Positions 1 to 6,452 of a stretch of 6,529 nucleotides of DNA are shown here, one piece after another. The position numbers and the translations under genes are program-made. Numbering within the stretch: position 1 is the stretch's first letter; every line of letters starts with the position of its first letter. The DNA lies in NCBI GenBank assembly GCA_945492935.1, contig CALYVE010000102.1:1-6529 (forward strand). The letters are read 5' to 3'. The notes under the pieces were generated by a model, which made no database searches, was not told the DNA's origin, and worked only from the letters and a program-made list of their open reading frames with translations. The DNA is from an uncultured Lachnospiraceae bacterium. Its GTDB lineage: Bacteria > Bacillota > Clostridia > Lachnospirales > Lachnospiraceae.

Positions 1-2076
1 TTTTGGAAGCGGGCCAAAGTGCCCCCCCACAAAGTTCTCAAGCTCATCCCCAGGGGTTCGTACCTGATCCAAGAAGCTAAATACTTCATCTCTGAAATAG
101 GTCGCCCACGCACAAGGATTATGCTCATAATCCTTTGCCTTTATCGTAAGCTTCTCCAGTTTGTTTGTTGCAAGAATGAGTGACTGAAGCTTATCATCTA
201 TTGTCTTAGCTAATTCCACCTGGGCATCCGCTGATACGCCAATTGCCTTTAAATCCTTGACTGTAGCCGCAATGTTTCCTTCGTAACGCATAACTGCAGG
301 AACAATCTCTCGTCTGCTCATCTCAATCATGGTAAGTGCTTCCAGATTAATCTGCTTTGCATAGCTCTCATATAAAACAACTTCACGGGACTTCATCTCG
401 ACTTCGGAAAGAACACCATGTTTTTCAAACATGCGGATGTTTTCTTCCGTTGCAAAATACGGAATCGCATCTACCATAGTCGGAATGTTTGGTAAACCGC
501 GTCTTGCGGATTCCTCCACCCACTCCTGCGAATATCCGTTTCCATTGAAGATAATGCGCTTATGTTCACGAAGTTTATCAACAACGAGCTTCTTTGCAGC
601 CGCTTCAAAATCATCTGCCTTTTCCAATACATCAGCAAAATCCGAAAGTGCTTCTGCAACAATCGTATTCAAAACCATCATAGGCTGTGCAACAGACTGT
701 GTGGAACCGACCATTCGAAACTCAAACTTGTTACCGGTAAAAGCAAATGGTGATGTACGGTTACGATCGGTTGCATCCATCTTAAACTCCGGAATAACGG
801 AACAACCGGCACGATATAAGCGTCTCTTCGGACTTGTTTTTGCCTCACCATTTTCGATAATCTGTTCAACCAAATCTCCAAGCTGATCACCTAAATAAAC
901 TGAAATAATAGCCGGCGGTGCCTCCAATGCCCCAAGCCTATGGTCATTACCCGGGCATGCTGCAGACATTCGAAGAAGCTCCGGATGATTATCTACAGCC
1001 TCTAAAACTGCCGCCAAAAATACCTGAAACTGCAAGTTGTTTTCCGGTTCCTTGCCCGGATCCATCAGGTTCTCACCATCAGAGGTAGACAACGACCAGT
1101 TATTATGCTTGCCGGAACCATTGATTCCCGCAAATGGCTTCTCATGCAAAAGACAGGCGAAACCTGCACGGTCTGCAACCTTTTTTAATGTCTCCATCAC
1201 AAGCTGATTCTGATCATTTGCAATATTCGTTGTTCCAAAAATTGGTGCAATCTCATGCTGTGCCGGAGCCGCCTCGTTGTGCTGTGTCTTAGCCGGAACG
1301 CCATACTCCCACAAATGCTTGTTGAGATCTTCCATAAAATAAGATACTTTATCCTTGATAATTGAGAAATACTGGTCCTCCATCTCCTGTCCTTTTGGAG
1401 AAGGCGCACCAAACAATGTACGTCCGGTCAGTCGAAGATCAAGTCGTTTCTCATATTTAGCCTTATCAATCAGAAAATATTCCTGCTCCGGTCCTACAGA
1501 AGGTGTAACCTTAACAGGTGTCTTGCCGAATAACTTTAGTATACGCAAGGTCTGAACACCTATCGCATCCATAGAACGAAGAAGCGGTGTCTTATGATCA
1601 AGAGCTTCTCCTCTGTATGAAATAAAAATAGTTGGGATACAGAGTACCTTGCAGCCATTTGGAATCTCTTTTACGAATGCAGGTGAAGAACAATCCCATA
1701 CTGTATATCCTCTTGCCGAACATGTACCACGAAGTCCGCCCGTTGGGAATGAAGATGCGTCAGGCTCGGCTTTAATTAATTCCTTGCCTGTAAATTCTGT
1801 GATGAACGTTCCGTCTCCAACCGGGTCCATAAACGAATCCTGTTTTTCGGCTGTAACGTTCGTAAGCGGATGAAACCAGTGTGTATAATGTGTCGCACCA
1901 AGCTCCTTAGCCCACTCTCTCATAGCAATTGCAACAGAATCTGCAATTGCTGTATCAAGTGGCGCACCATAATCTATCGTCTTCTTTAATTCCTTGAAAA
2001 CTGCCTTCGGCAAACGAGCCCTCATTACCGCTTCACAAAACGAACGTTTGCCTAGAACCTCTGCTGTTAAATCCAT
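1..2076 (-). CDS. glnN: Type III glutamine synthetase (GlnN), 3' end cut by window edge
   Basis: Makes glutamine from glutamate, ammonium and ATP in the cytoplasm; the type III enzymes are large (about 700 residues) dodecamers. The frame is open for 692 codons with no stop before the window edge, so only a short C-terminal tail is missing. Visible family marks: YTHWFHPL (residues 64-71) in the N-terminal beta-grasp part; GPEQEYF (195-201), with metal-binding Glu197 and Glu199; KTQHNEAAPAQHEIAP (263-278); the ATP/glutamate loop KPFAGINGSGKHNNWS (313-328); and NRTSPFAFTGNKFEFR (439-454). The start is the ATG at 2074-2076, with AAGGAG at 2086-2091 nine bases upstream. It has its own promoter at 2131-2159 and no adjacent regulator gene. 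Odd point: the last readable residues (GGHFGPLPK) depart from the usual C-terminal W-P-x-P-T-Y-G-D motif, probably through base-call errors at the edge. The family call is very secure. Confidence 0.96.
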   Translation of the reverse strand, partial: MDLTAEVLGKRSFCEAVMRARLPKAVFKELKKTIDYGAPLDTAIADSVAIAMREWAKELGATHYTHWFHPLTNVTAEKQDSFMDPVGDGTFITEFTGKELIKAEPDASSFPTGGLRGTCSARGYTVWDCSSPAFVKEIPNGCKVLCIPTIFISYRGEALDHKTPLLRSMDAIGVQTLRILKLFGKTPVKVTPSVGPEQEYFLIDKAKYEKRLDLRLTGRTLFGAPSPKGQEMEDQYFSIIKDKVSYFMEDLNKHLWEYGVPAKTQHNEAAPAQHEIAPIFGTTNIANDQNQLVMETLKKVADRAGFACLLHEKPFAGINGSGKHNNWSLSTSDGENLMDPGKEPENNLQFQVFLAAVLEAVDNHPELLRMSAACPGNDHRLGALEAPPAIISVYLGDQLGDLVEQIIENGEAKTSPKRRLYRAGCSVIPEFKMDATDRNRTSPFAFTGNKFEFRMVGSTQSVAQPMMVLNTIVAEALSDFADVLEKADDFEAAAKKLVVDKLREHKRIIFNGNGYSQEWVEESARRGLPNIPTMVDAIPYFATEENIRMFEKHGVLSEVEMKSREVVLYESYAKQINLEALTMIEMSRREIVPAVMRYEGNIAATVKDLKAIGVSADAQVELAKTIDDKLQSLILATNKLEKLTIKAKDYEHNPCAWATYFRDEVFSFLDQVRTPGDELENFVGGHFGPLPK

Positions 2077-2130
2077 ATATTTGTGCTCCTTTTCAACTTG
2101 TATAAATTACCTTATTTTGTTCACCCACTT

Positions 2131-2159
2131 AAGATAACTCACTCAATTCAAAAAGTCAA
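2131..2159 (-). promoter_or_regulatory. Sigma-A-type promoter of glnN
   Basis: Read on the minus strand, a -35 box TTGACT (2154-2159, five of six consensus bases) is followed by exactly 17 bases and then a -10 box TATCTT (2131-2136, four of six). This would start transcription near 2124 and give a leader of about 48 bases before the glnN ATG. No GlnR-type or other nitrogen operator is clear in the 2077-2202 spacer. No terminator for ldhA is clear there either, so some read-through into glnN is possible. Confidence 0.65.
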
Positions 2160-2202
2160 ACGCAATACACCCATTTCCGCTTGATATTCTCAAGTTATTT
2201 CA

Positions 2203-3222
2203 TCAAAGCACGATGTTTTCCAAAGTTTTTTCATTTTCGAAACTTTCTGCGTTGTTCAAAGTCGTCATTGCAATGGCATACATAGCCTCCTTTGTGAAGA
2301 ACGCCTGATGCGATGTAAGGATAACATTTCGATAAGAAGTAAGCCGTACCAAATCAGCATCTGAAATAATATCATCCGAGCGGTCCTCAAAGAAATAAGC
2401 CTCTTCCTCTTCGTAAACGTCAAGTCCGACACCGCCGAATTTACCAGTTGCGAGTGCATCAAGCAAGTCCGATGTATGAATAAGGGAACCTCTCGATGTA
2501 TTAATCAGAATCACGCCATCCTTCATCATCGAAATCGTTTCTTTATTAATCATATATTGATTATCCTTTGTAAGCGGACAGTGAAGACTTATCACATCCG
2601 CTTCTTTGTAGATTGTCTCCAAATCGACGTATTGAATATCACTGCCGAACTTTGCAATAGCCTCTTGCGTTTTGTTCAAAATGCTTTCCAGCGGATATGG
2701 ATCATACAGAAGAACATGCATATCCAAGCCTCGCACAACAGACATCATAGCTTGTCCGATTTTTCCTGTACCAACAATGCCAATCGTTTTTCCGACAAGA
2801 TCAACTCCCATCAGACCGTTGATACTATAATTAAAGTCACGCGTTCTGACATACGCACGGTGAATTTTTCTGTTTACGGCAAGTAAGAGACCCAATGCGT
2901 ATTCAGCAATTGCTCTGGGTGAATAGCTAGGAACACGAAGCACCGTGATATCGTATTCCTTGGCATATTTCAAATCTACATTATTGAAACCGGCGCATCG
3001 AAGCAATACCGCACGCACCCCTGCCTGTTTTAATGTCTTTAATGTATCTGCATCTGCATTATCATTTACAAAAATACATACGGCGTCACAGCCCTTTGCA
3101 AATACTGCTGTTTTGTTATTTAATTTTTCTTCGAGGAAAAGGATATCGAAGCCTTTTTCCTTTGCAATTGGTTCGAACCATATTTTGTCATATGGTTTCG
3201 TATCATAAAAAGCGATCTTCAT
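2203..3222 (-). CDS. ldhA: NAD-dependent D-lactate dehydrogenase, LdhA type
   Basis: Reduces pyruvate to D-lactate with NADH, a fermentative route for recycling NAD+ in the cytoplasm. The 339-residue protein is a full-length D-2-hydroxyacid dehydrogenase and resembles E. coli LdhA along its whole length (for example CIFVND at 49-54, LRCAGFNNVDL at 74-84, NRKIHRAYVRTRD at 117-129, and the late FFED stretch). The nucleotide-binding loop is GTGKIG (151-156), and Asp174 at the end of the next strand fits NAD rather than NADP. The active-site set is intact: Arg244 (NTSRGSLI), Asp268, Glu273 and His305 (SHQAFF), with the same spacing as in characterised D-LDHs. The start chosen is the ATG at 3220-3222, because GGGAGG lies six bases upstream; the longer frame from 3261 has no such site. 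Its start is 46 bases downstream of the stop of the 487-residue gene with no terminator or convincing promoter between, so co-transcription is likely. Other 2-hydroxyacid dehydrogenase substrates cannot be fully excluded. Confidence 0.94.
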   Translation of the reverse strand: MKIAFYDTKPYDKIWFEPIAKEKGFDILFLEEKLNNKTAVFAKGCDAVCIFVNDNADADTLKTLKQAGVRAVLLRCAGFNNVDLKYAKEYDITVLRVPSYSPRAIAEYALGLLLAVNRKIHRAYVRTRDFNYSINGLMGVDLVGKTIGIVGTGKIGQAMMSVVRGLDMHVLLYDPYPLESILNKTQEAIAKFGSDIQYVDLETIYKEADVISLHCPLTKDNQYMINKETISMMKDGVILINTSRGSLIHTSDLLDALATGKFGGVGLDVYEEEEAYFFEDRSDDIISDADLVRLTSYRNVILTSHQAFFTKEAMYAIAMTTLNNAESFENEKTLENIVL

Positions 3223-3228
3223 GATGTA

Positions 3229-3234
3229 CCTCCC
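3229..3234 (-). promoter_or_regulatory. Ribosome binding site that sets the ldhA start
   Basis: GGGAGG on the minus strand lies six bases before the ATG at 3220-3222. It supports this start over the in-frame ATG at 3259-3261, which would add 13 residues and has no purine-rich site before it. Confidence 0.85.
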
Positions 3235-3268
3235 TAAATTATTATTTGGAATAGTATGCATAAATCAA

Positions 3269-4732
3269 TTAATTCTTATCCCTTACACCCATATAATACA
3301 GAGCAAATTCTTCGGTTATTAATTTATTTTTTTGCATAAGATTCAATGTATCCTTAAACTCCTCATAGCTAATTGCAGAATGTGCCATTGAATCAAGAAT
3401 TCTCGATATTCGGTCTGCATATCCATTTGCATCAACAACATTATCCCGAAGTAATATATAGGACTTATAAGCATCCTTAAAATATACATTTGCCTTGTTC
3501 GACGTTGTGACCTTATCCACAACTACAAATTCAACAGCGAGTAAATCAAGCAGGCTTGACGCCGAACGGTTTGTAAAATAAATTCCCGGTCCAATACCGT
3601 ATAAGTTCTTGTAGGCCGACAAATCATCAACAACCGTGCTGTGTGTGTAATCCGGCAAATACGGTCGGAACAAATCTGCTAACACACTCTTGCCTTTCAA
3701 TGCCGCATAATCAATGTCCTCGTTCGCAAGCTGTTTTTTTAAGTATGTAAGCTCATGTATATTATATGTCGGAATTATCAAATGCCTTGGCTCTTTTTCA
3801 ATCAGAAGCAAATGAAGCATTTTATCTGCAACCCACATATAAGCCGGTGTCTGATATATTGAATATTTCTCACATTGATCGATCAATACAAGTCGGTGAT
3901 CACGTTTCACCTTATACTTTCGGAGCAATTTCTTTACCTTTGTTCGATTGTATTGTGCGATTTCTTCATCGGATGCCTGCATCGACTTCATTTCAGCCAT
4001 TTTTTCTTCTTCTGTTAATGGTACTTTTCTCGCTTTATTATCCGGTAATACAGAACCGGAATAATCAGACATTCCTAACAAATCTGCAGTAGCCGAAATG
4101 CCATCACCGACAGTGCCGGTGTTCTCTGAAATATCACCAAAGATACCATATGGATCGTTTGTTTGTTTCGTCTCCTGATTCTTTTCGGAAGATTTCTTTG
4201 TTTGCGAAGGAACAGGTGTCGAAGCAGCTTTTACTTTTTTTGGTTTAGGCTGTCCGGAAGGTTTCTTTTTTCGGCCAAGCTTTTTTGCCTTTTTAATACT
4301 TTCAAATTTTGTTGCTTTTACTTTGACCTTCTTTGCGACTTCCTCTTCACGCATCTTCTGTACATGAGGTTGTTCTTGTTCTTGTTCTTGTTCTTGTTCC
4401 TGTTCTTGTTCTTGTTCCTGTTCTTGTTCCTGTTCCTGTTCTTGCGGTGTCATATCCGGTGAATCCGTTTTGATTTCTTCTTTCTGCACAACCTCTTTGT
4501 GTGTTTTGCTTTGATTAGAAACTGTTTCGTCCTCTTCACGGATTCCAAAGGTCTGTGCAAGTGAAATCGTAATAAATACACATATGACTGCTCCAAAAAA
4601 GAATAAAAGGCTTTGCAATACAACCGCCGCGATGGCAAGTGCAAATGTAACAATACCCGCAAGAAGTGTTACAGCAAGAAGTCTTTTTGTCTCTCCCGAA
4701 CCGTATTTAAATGTATTAATTATCTTCTTCAT
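3269..4732 (-). CDS. Membrane-anchored protein of unknown function with Gln-Glu repeat
   Basis: I do not recognise this 487-residue protein. Visible layout: a basic N-terminus (1-17); two adjacent hydrophobic segments (about 18-39 and 41-60) that would form a membrane hairpin; an acidic and polar stretch; a pure (QE)12Q tract (97-121); a lysine-rich linker (about 126-190) full of KK and PKPKK; a flexible Gly/Ser/Asp region (about 191-235); and a mixed alpha/beta-looking domain (about 240-487) with hydrophobic strands such as RLVLID and RHLIIP and two Tyr-rich parts. The positive N-terminus and linker suggest that both ends face the cytoplasm, so the C-terminal domain would be tethered inside the membrane. 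No signal-peptidase site or catalytic motif is evident. The ATG at 4730-4732 is chosen because AGGAGT lies eight bases before it; a GTG at 4792 would add 20 residues lacking a good site and overlapping a hairpin. It follows the 79-residue gene and precedes ldhA. That it is a real gene is clear; its role is not. Confidence 0.85.
   Translation of the reverse strand: MKKIINTFKYGSGETKRLLAVTLLAGIVTFALAIAAVVLQSLLFFFGAVICVFITISLAQTFGIREEDETVSNQSKTHKEVVQKEEIKTDSPDMTPQEQEQEQEQEQEQEQEQEQEQEQEQPHVQKMREEEVAKKVKVKATKFESIKKAKKLGRKKKPSGQPKPKKVKAASTPVPSQTKKSSEKNQETKQTNDPYGIFGDISENTGTVGDGISATADLLGMSDYSGSVLPDNKARKVPLTEEEKMAEMKSMQASDEEIAQYNRTKVKKLLRKYKVKRDHRLVLIDQCEKYSIYQTPAYMWVADKMLHLLLIEKEPRHLIIPTYNIHELTYLKKQLANEDIDYAALKGKSVLADLFRPYLPDYTHSTVVDDLSAYKNLYGIGPGIYFTNRSASSLLDLLAVEFVVVDKVTTSNKANVYFKDAYKSYILLRDNVVDANGYADRISRILDSMAHSAISYEEFKDTLNLMQKNKLITEEFALYYMGVRDKN
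4370..4444 (-). repeat. In-frame 6-bp tandem repeat coding (Gln-Glu)12-Gln
   Basis: Twelve tandem six-base units (CAAGAA or CAGGAA on the minus strand) plus one trailing CAA encode residues 97-121 of the membrane protein. In coding order the Gln codons of the units run A G G A G A A G A A A A (A for CAA, G for CAG), while every Glu codon is GAA. Because the unit is six bases, slippage would lengthen or shorten the protein without shifting the frame. The run of identical CAAGAA units at the 3' end suggests recent copying there. Confidence 0.95.
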
Positions 4733-4740
4733 ATCCGTCG

Positions 4741-4746
4741 ACTCCT
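4741..4746 (-). promoter_or_regulatory. Ribosome binding site that sets the start of the 487-residue protein
   Basis: AGGAGT on the minus strand sits eight bases before the ATG at 4730-4732. It favours this start over the GTG at 4790-4792, which lies inside the arm of a hairpin and has no comparable site. Confidence 0.8.
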
Positions 4747-4756
4747 GTTTTGTTAG

Positions 4757-4801
4757 AAATGAAAAAGAGACAAGTTCACATATCCGTACCACTCATCTCT
4801 T
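4757..4801 (-). terminator. Candidate weak intrinsic terminator or attenuator
   Basis: On the minus strand, AAGAGA-T-GAGT (4801 down to 4791) can pair with ACTT-G-TCTCTT (4775 down to 4765). This gives an 11-bp stem with two G-T wobbles and a 15-base loop, followed directly by a T-rich stretch (TTTTTCATTT). It lies 15 bases past the stop of the 79-residue gene. The stem is AT-rich, so termination may be partial. There is no room for a promoter between it and the next ribosome binding site. It may therefore lower, rather than end, transcription into the 487-residue gene. An alternative is a promoter upstream of it (weak match CTCACA-17-TATAAA at 4816-4844). Confidence 0.45.
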
Positions 4802-4816
4802 CATAATTGCCCTGCT

Positions 4817-5056
4817 TTATATGATGACATCCTTTAACTGTGAGAAGTCTGCACAAAGCTCATACTCGTATGTATAACCTTCCTCAGAAAAATACTGTCC
4901 AAGTGCCTTACAGAGGTTCTTAGCGTCTGAAATTGTGTCACAATATGCAACAATATGCGCCTTATCAAGCTCACCTGACGAATGTCTCCATATCTTATAT
5001 CTGCAATGTTCCTTCATATACTCCGGTGTCATCGGTTCACTATACTTTGCTAACAT
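4817..5056 (-). CDS. Small hypothetical protein, 79 residues
   Basis: I do not recognise this protein. It is soluble-looking, with no membrane segment or signal peptide. It is rich in Tyr (8) and has four Cys (18, 39, 49, 68), which are not in a zinc-finger-like spacing. The order YKIWRHSS (20-27), AHIVAYCD (33-40), a likely helix SDAKNLCKALGQYFSEE (43-59) and YTYEYELCAD (61-70) suggests a compact beta-alpha-beta fold. Evidence that it is real: GGAGG (5064-5068) lies seven bases before the ATG at 5054-5056, a good promoter lies just upstream, and the frame fills most of the gap between tyrS and the next gene, which no other reading explains. It may be co-transcribed with the 487-residue membrane protein, so a shared job is possible but is only inference. 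Confidence 0.78.
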   Translation of the reverse strand: MLAKYSEPMTPEYMKEHCRYKIWRHSSGELDKAHIVAYCDTISDAKNLCKALGQYFSEEGYTYEYELCADFSQLKDVII

Positions 5057-5101
5057 ATACCATCCTCCATATCAAAAATTTTCTTACCCCAAGCATCTTT
5101 T

Positions 5102-5161
5102 CACTTATGTCGTTATTGTATCATTTTTGTAGAATATTAACAATGTTTTTCTACATAAGTG
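5102..5161. repeat. 9-bp inverted repeat framing a promoter
   Basis: CACTTATGT at 5102-5110 and its exact reverse complement ACATAAGTG at 5153-5161 flank the promoter at 5115-5143. The right arm overlaps the last codons and stop of tyrS; the left arm falls at the expected transcription start. A second inverted repeat, TGTAGAA at 5128-5134 with TTCTACA at 5149-5155, lies inside and shares three bases with the outer right arm, so the two stems compete. Neither is followed by a T-run on the minus strand, so neither is a standard terminator for tyrS. Confidence 0.6.
5115..5143 (-). promoter_or_regulatory. Sigma-A-type promoter of the 79-residue gene
   Basis: Read on the minus strand: -35 TTGTTA (5138-5143, four of six), a 17-base spacer, and -10 TACAAT (5115-5120, five of six) preceded by TG one base upstream, an extended -10. 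Transcription would start near 5108, giving a leader of about 50 bases. It probably also serves the 487-residue gene and perhaps ldhA. Confidence 0.65.
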
Positions 5162-6371
5162 TAATCTTACGGAAGTTCTTCTTTCCTCTGCGAAGCACAA
5201 ATTCTTCAGCAAATGCTTCCGGTGCAAATACGGCTGCAATATCCGTAATCTTTTCGCCATTGACAGCGACACCGCCCTGCTCAATTGCACGACGACCTTC
5301 ACTACGTGACTGAACTAATCCGGACGATACAAGTAACGAGATAAGGTCAACTGATCCATCCTTGAATATTTCATTTGTAATTTCAGCTGTAGGCATATTT
5401 TCGGTATTTCCGCCTCCAAAGAGTCCCTTTGCTGCATCCAATGCCTTTTTAGCCTCTTCCTCGCCGTGTACAAGTGCTGTAAGCTCATATGCTAAGATTT
5501 CCTTTGCCTTATTAAGCTCGCTGCCTTCCCAGACTTCCATCTCTTTAATCTGCTCTAACGGAAGGAACGTAAGCATCTTCAAACACTTAATGACATCTGC
5601 GTCCGCAACATTTCTCCAGTACTGGAAAAACTCGAAAGGCGTTGTCTTATTAGGATCAAGCCAAACCGCACCTTTCTGTGTCTTACCCATCTTCTTACCT
5701 TCTGAATTAAGGAGCAATGTAATTGTCATAGCATGTGCATCCTTGCCGAGCTTACGACGGATAAGTTCTGTACCACCAAGCATGTTTGACCATTGATCAT
5801 CGCCGCCGAACTGAAGATTACAGCCGTACTTCTGGTATAAAGCATAGAAGTCGTAGCTCTGCATAATCATATAGTTAAACTCAAGAAAGCTAAGTCCCTT
5901 CTCCATACGCTGCTTATAGCACTCCGCAGTAAGCATACGATTCACGGAAAAATGCGCTCCAACCTCACGCAAAACATCAACATAATTTAAATCCAGTAAC
6001 CAGTCAGCGTTATTTACTAACAATGCCTTGTCATCCGAAAAGTCAATAAATCGGCTCATTTGTTTCTTAAAGCAGTCAACATTGTGTGCAATGGTTTCCT
6101 TTGTCATCATCTGACGCATATCCGTACGTCCGGACGGATCGCCAATCATAGCAGTACCACCGCCAATTAAAGCAATCGGCTTGTTGCCGCCCATCTGCAA
6201 ACGTTTCATTAAACACAGAGCCATGAAATGACCAACATGTAAGCTGTCTGCTGTCGGGTCAAAGCCAATATAAAAGGTTGCTTTTCCCTCGTTAATTAAT
6301 TTACTGATTTCTTCTTCATTTGTAACCTGCGCAATTAAACCTCTTGCAACTAATTCATCATACAATTGCAT
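5151..6371 (-). CDS. tyrS: Tyrosyl-tRNA synthetase
   Basis: Attaches tyrosine to tRNA-Tyr with ATP in the cytoplasm; class I enzyme, dimeric in bacteria. The 406-residue length is typical. Visible marks: substrate-pocket Tyr34 in FYIGFDPTA; the HIGH-type motif HVGH (45-48); GGGTAMIGDPSGR (70-82); the tyrosine-binding run YMIMQSYDF (167-175), with Gln171 and Asp174; QFGGDDQW (187-194); the KMSKS-type loop KMGKT (228-232 region); and a C-terminal S4 RNA-binding domain (about 340-403) with SGLVQSRSEGRRAIEQGG. The start is the ATG at 6369-6371, with AGGAGG (6379-6384) seven bases upstream; the stop is TAG. No canonical T-box is visible in the 158 bases upstream, although many Firmicute tyrS genes have one; that region instead carries several small hairpins. 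The S4 domain and catalytic core are intact, so the enzyme should be functional. Confidence 0.98.
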   Translation of the reverse strand: MQLYDELVARGLIAQVTNEEEISKLINEGKATFYIGFDPTADSLHVGHFMALCLMKRLQMGGNKPIALIGGGTAMIGDPSGRTDMRQMMTKETIAHNVDCFKKQMSRFIDFSDDKALLVNNADWLLDLNYVDVLREVGAHFSVNRMLTAECYKQRMEKGLSFLEFNYMIMQSYDFYALYQKYGCNLQFGGDDQWSNMLGGTELIRRKLGKDAHAMTITLLLNSEGKKMGKTQKGAVWLDPNKTTPFEFFQYWRNVADADVIKCLKMLTFLPLEQIKEMEVWEGSELNKAKEILAYELTALVHGEEEAKKALDAAKGLFGGGNTENMPTAEITNEIFKDGSVDLISLLVSSGLVQSRSEGRRAIEQGGVAVNGEKITDIAAVFAPEAFAEEFVLRRGKKNFRKITLM

Positions 6372-6408
6372 GTCTGTTCCTCCTCTTCATTTATAACTGT
6401 TCAGATAA

Positions 6409-6437
6409 ATTGCTTCATCAGCAATACTTTTGATTGC
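6409..6437. repeat. Three alternating ATTGC/GCAAT arms before the tyrS ribosome binding site
   Basis: On the plus strand, ATTGC (6409-6413), GCAAT (6421-6425) and ATTGC (6433-6437) lie with 7-base gaps. In the tyrS transcript the middle arm can pair with either neighbour but not both, giving two exclusive 5-bp hairpins about 25-50 bases before the ribosome binding site. The stems are short, so chance is quite possible. Confidence 0.5.
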
Positions 6438-6452
6438 ACTGCCGGAAGGGCC

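Noticed and set aside
431..1873. Several plus- and minus-strand open frames of 60-150 codons within 431-1873
   Set aside because: They lie wholly inside the glnN coding frame, have no family features and are shadows of it.
2180..2194. Hairpin CTTGA-TATTC-TCAAG after the ldhA stop as a terminator
   Set aside because: Only five pairs, and followed on the minus strand by CGGAAATGGG rather than a T-run.
3223..3268. Promoter for ldhA (TTGATT with TAATAA 18 bases on)
   Set aside because: The -10 match is poor, and the start would fall inside or at the ribosome binding site; co-transcription from upstream is simpler.
4370..4444. CRISPR array or other repeat-spacer structure
   Set aside because: The six-base units are contiguous with no spacers, lie within a coding frame and encode a regular dipeptide.
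4163..4462. Plus-strand open frame rich in Leu-Phe repeats, like a membrane protein
   Set aside because: It is the antisense of the Gln-Glu repeat and lysine-rich part of the minus-strand gene; the Leu-Phe run follows mechanically from reading the six-base repeat backwards, and it has no ribosome binding site.
3259..4792. Longer starts for ldhA (ATG at 3261) and the membrane protein (GTG at 4792)
   Set aside because: Neither has a ribosome binding site. The internal ATGs at 3222 and 4732 both have one at correct spacing and give family-like or membrane-like N-termini.
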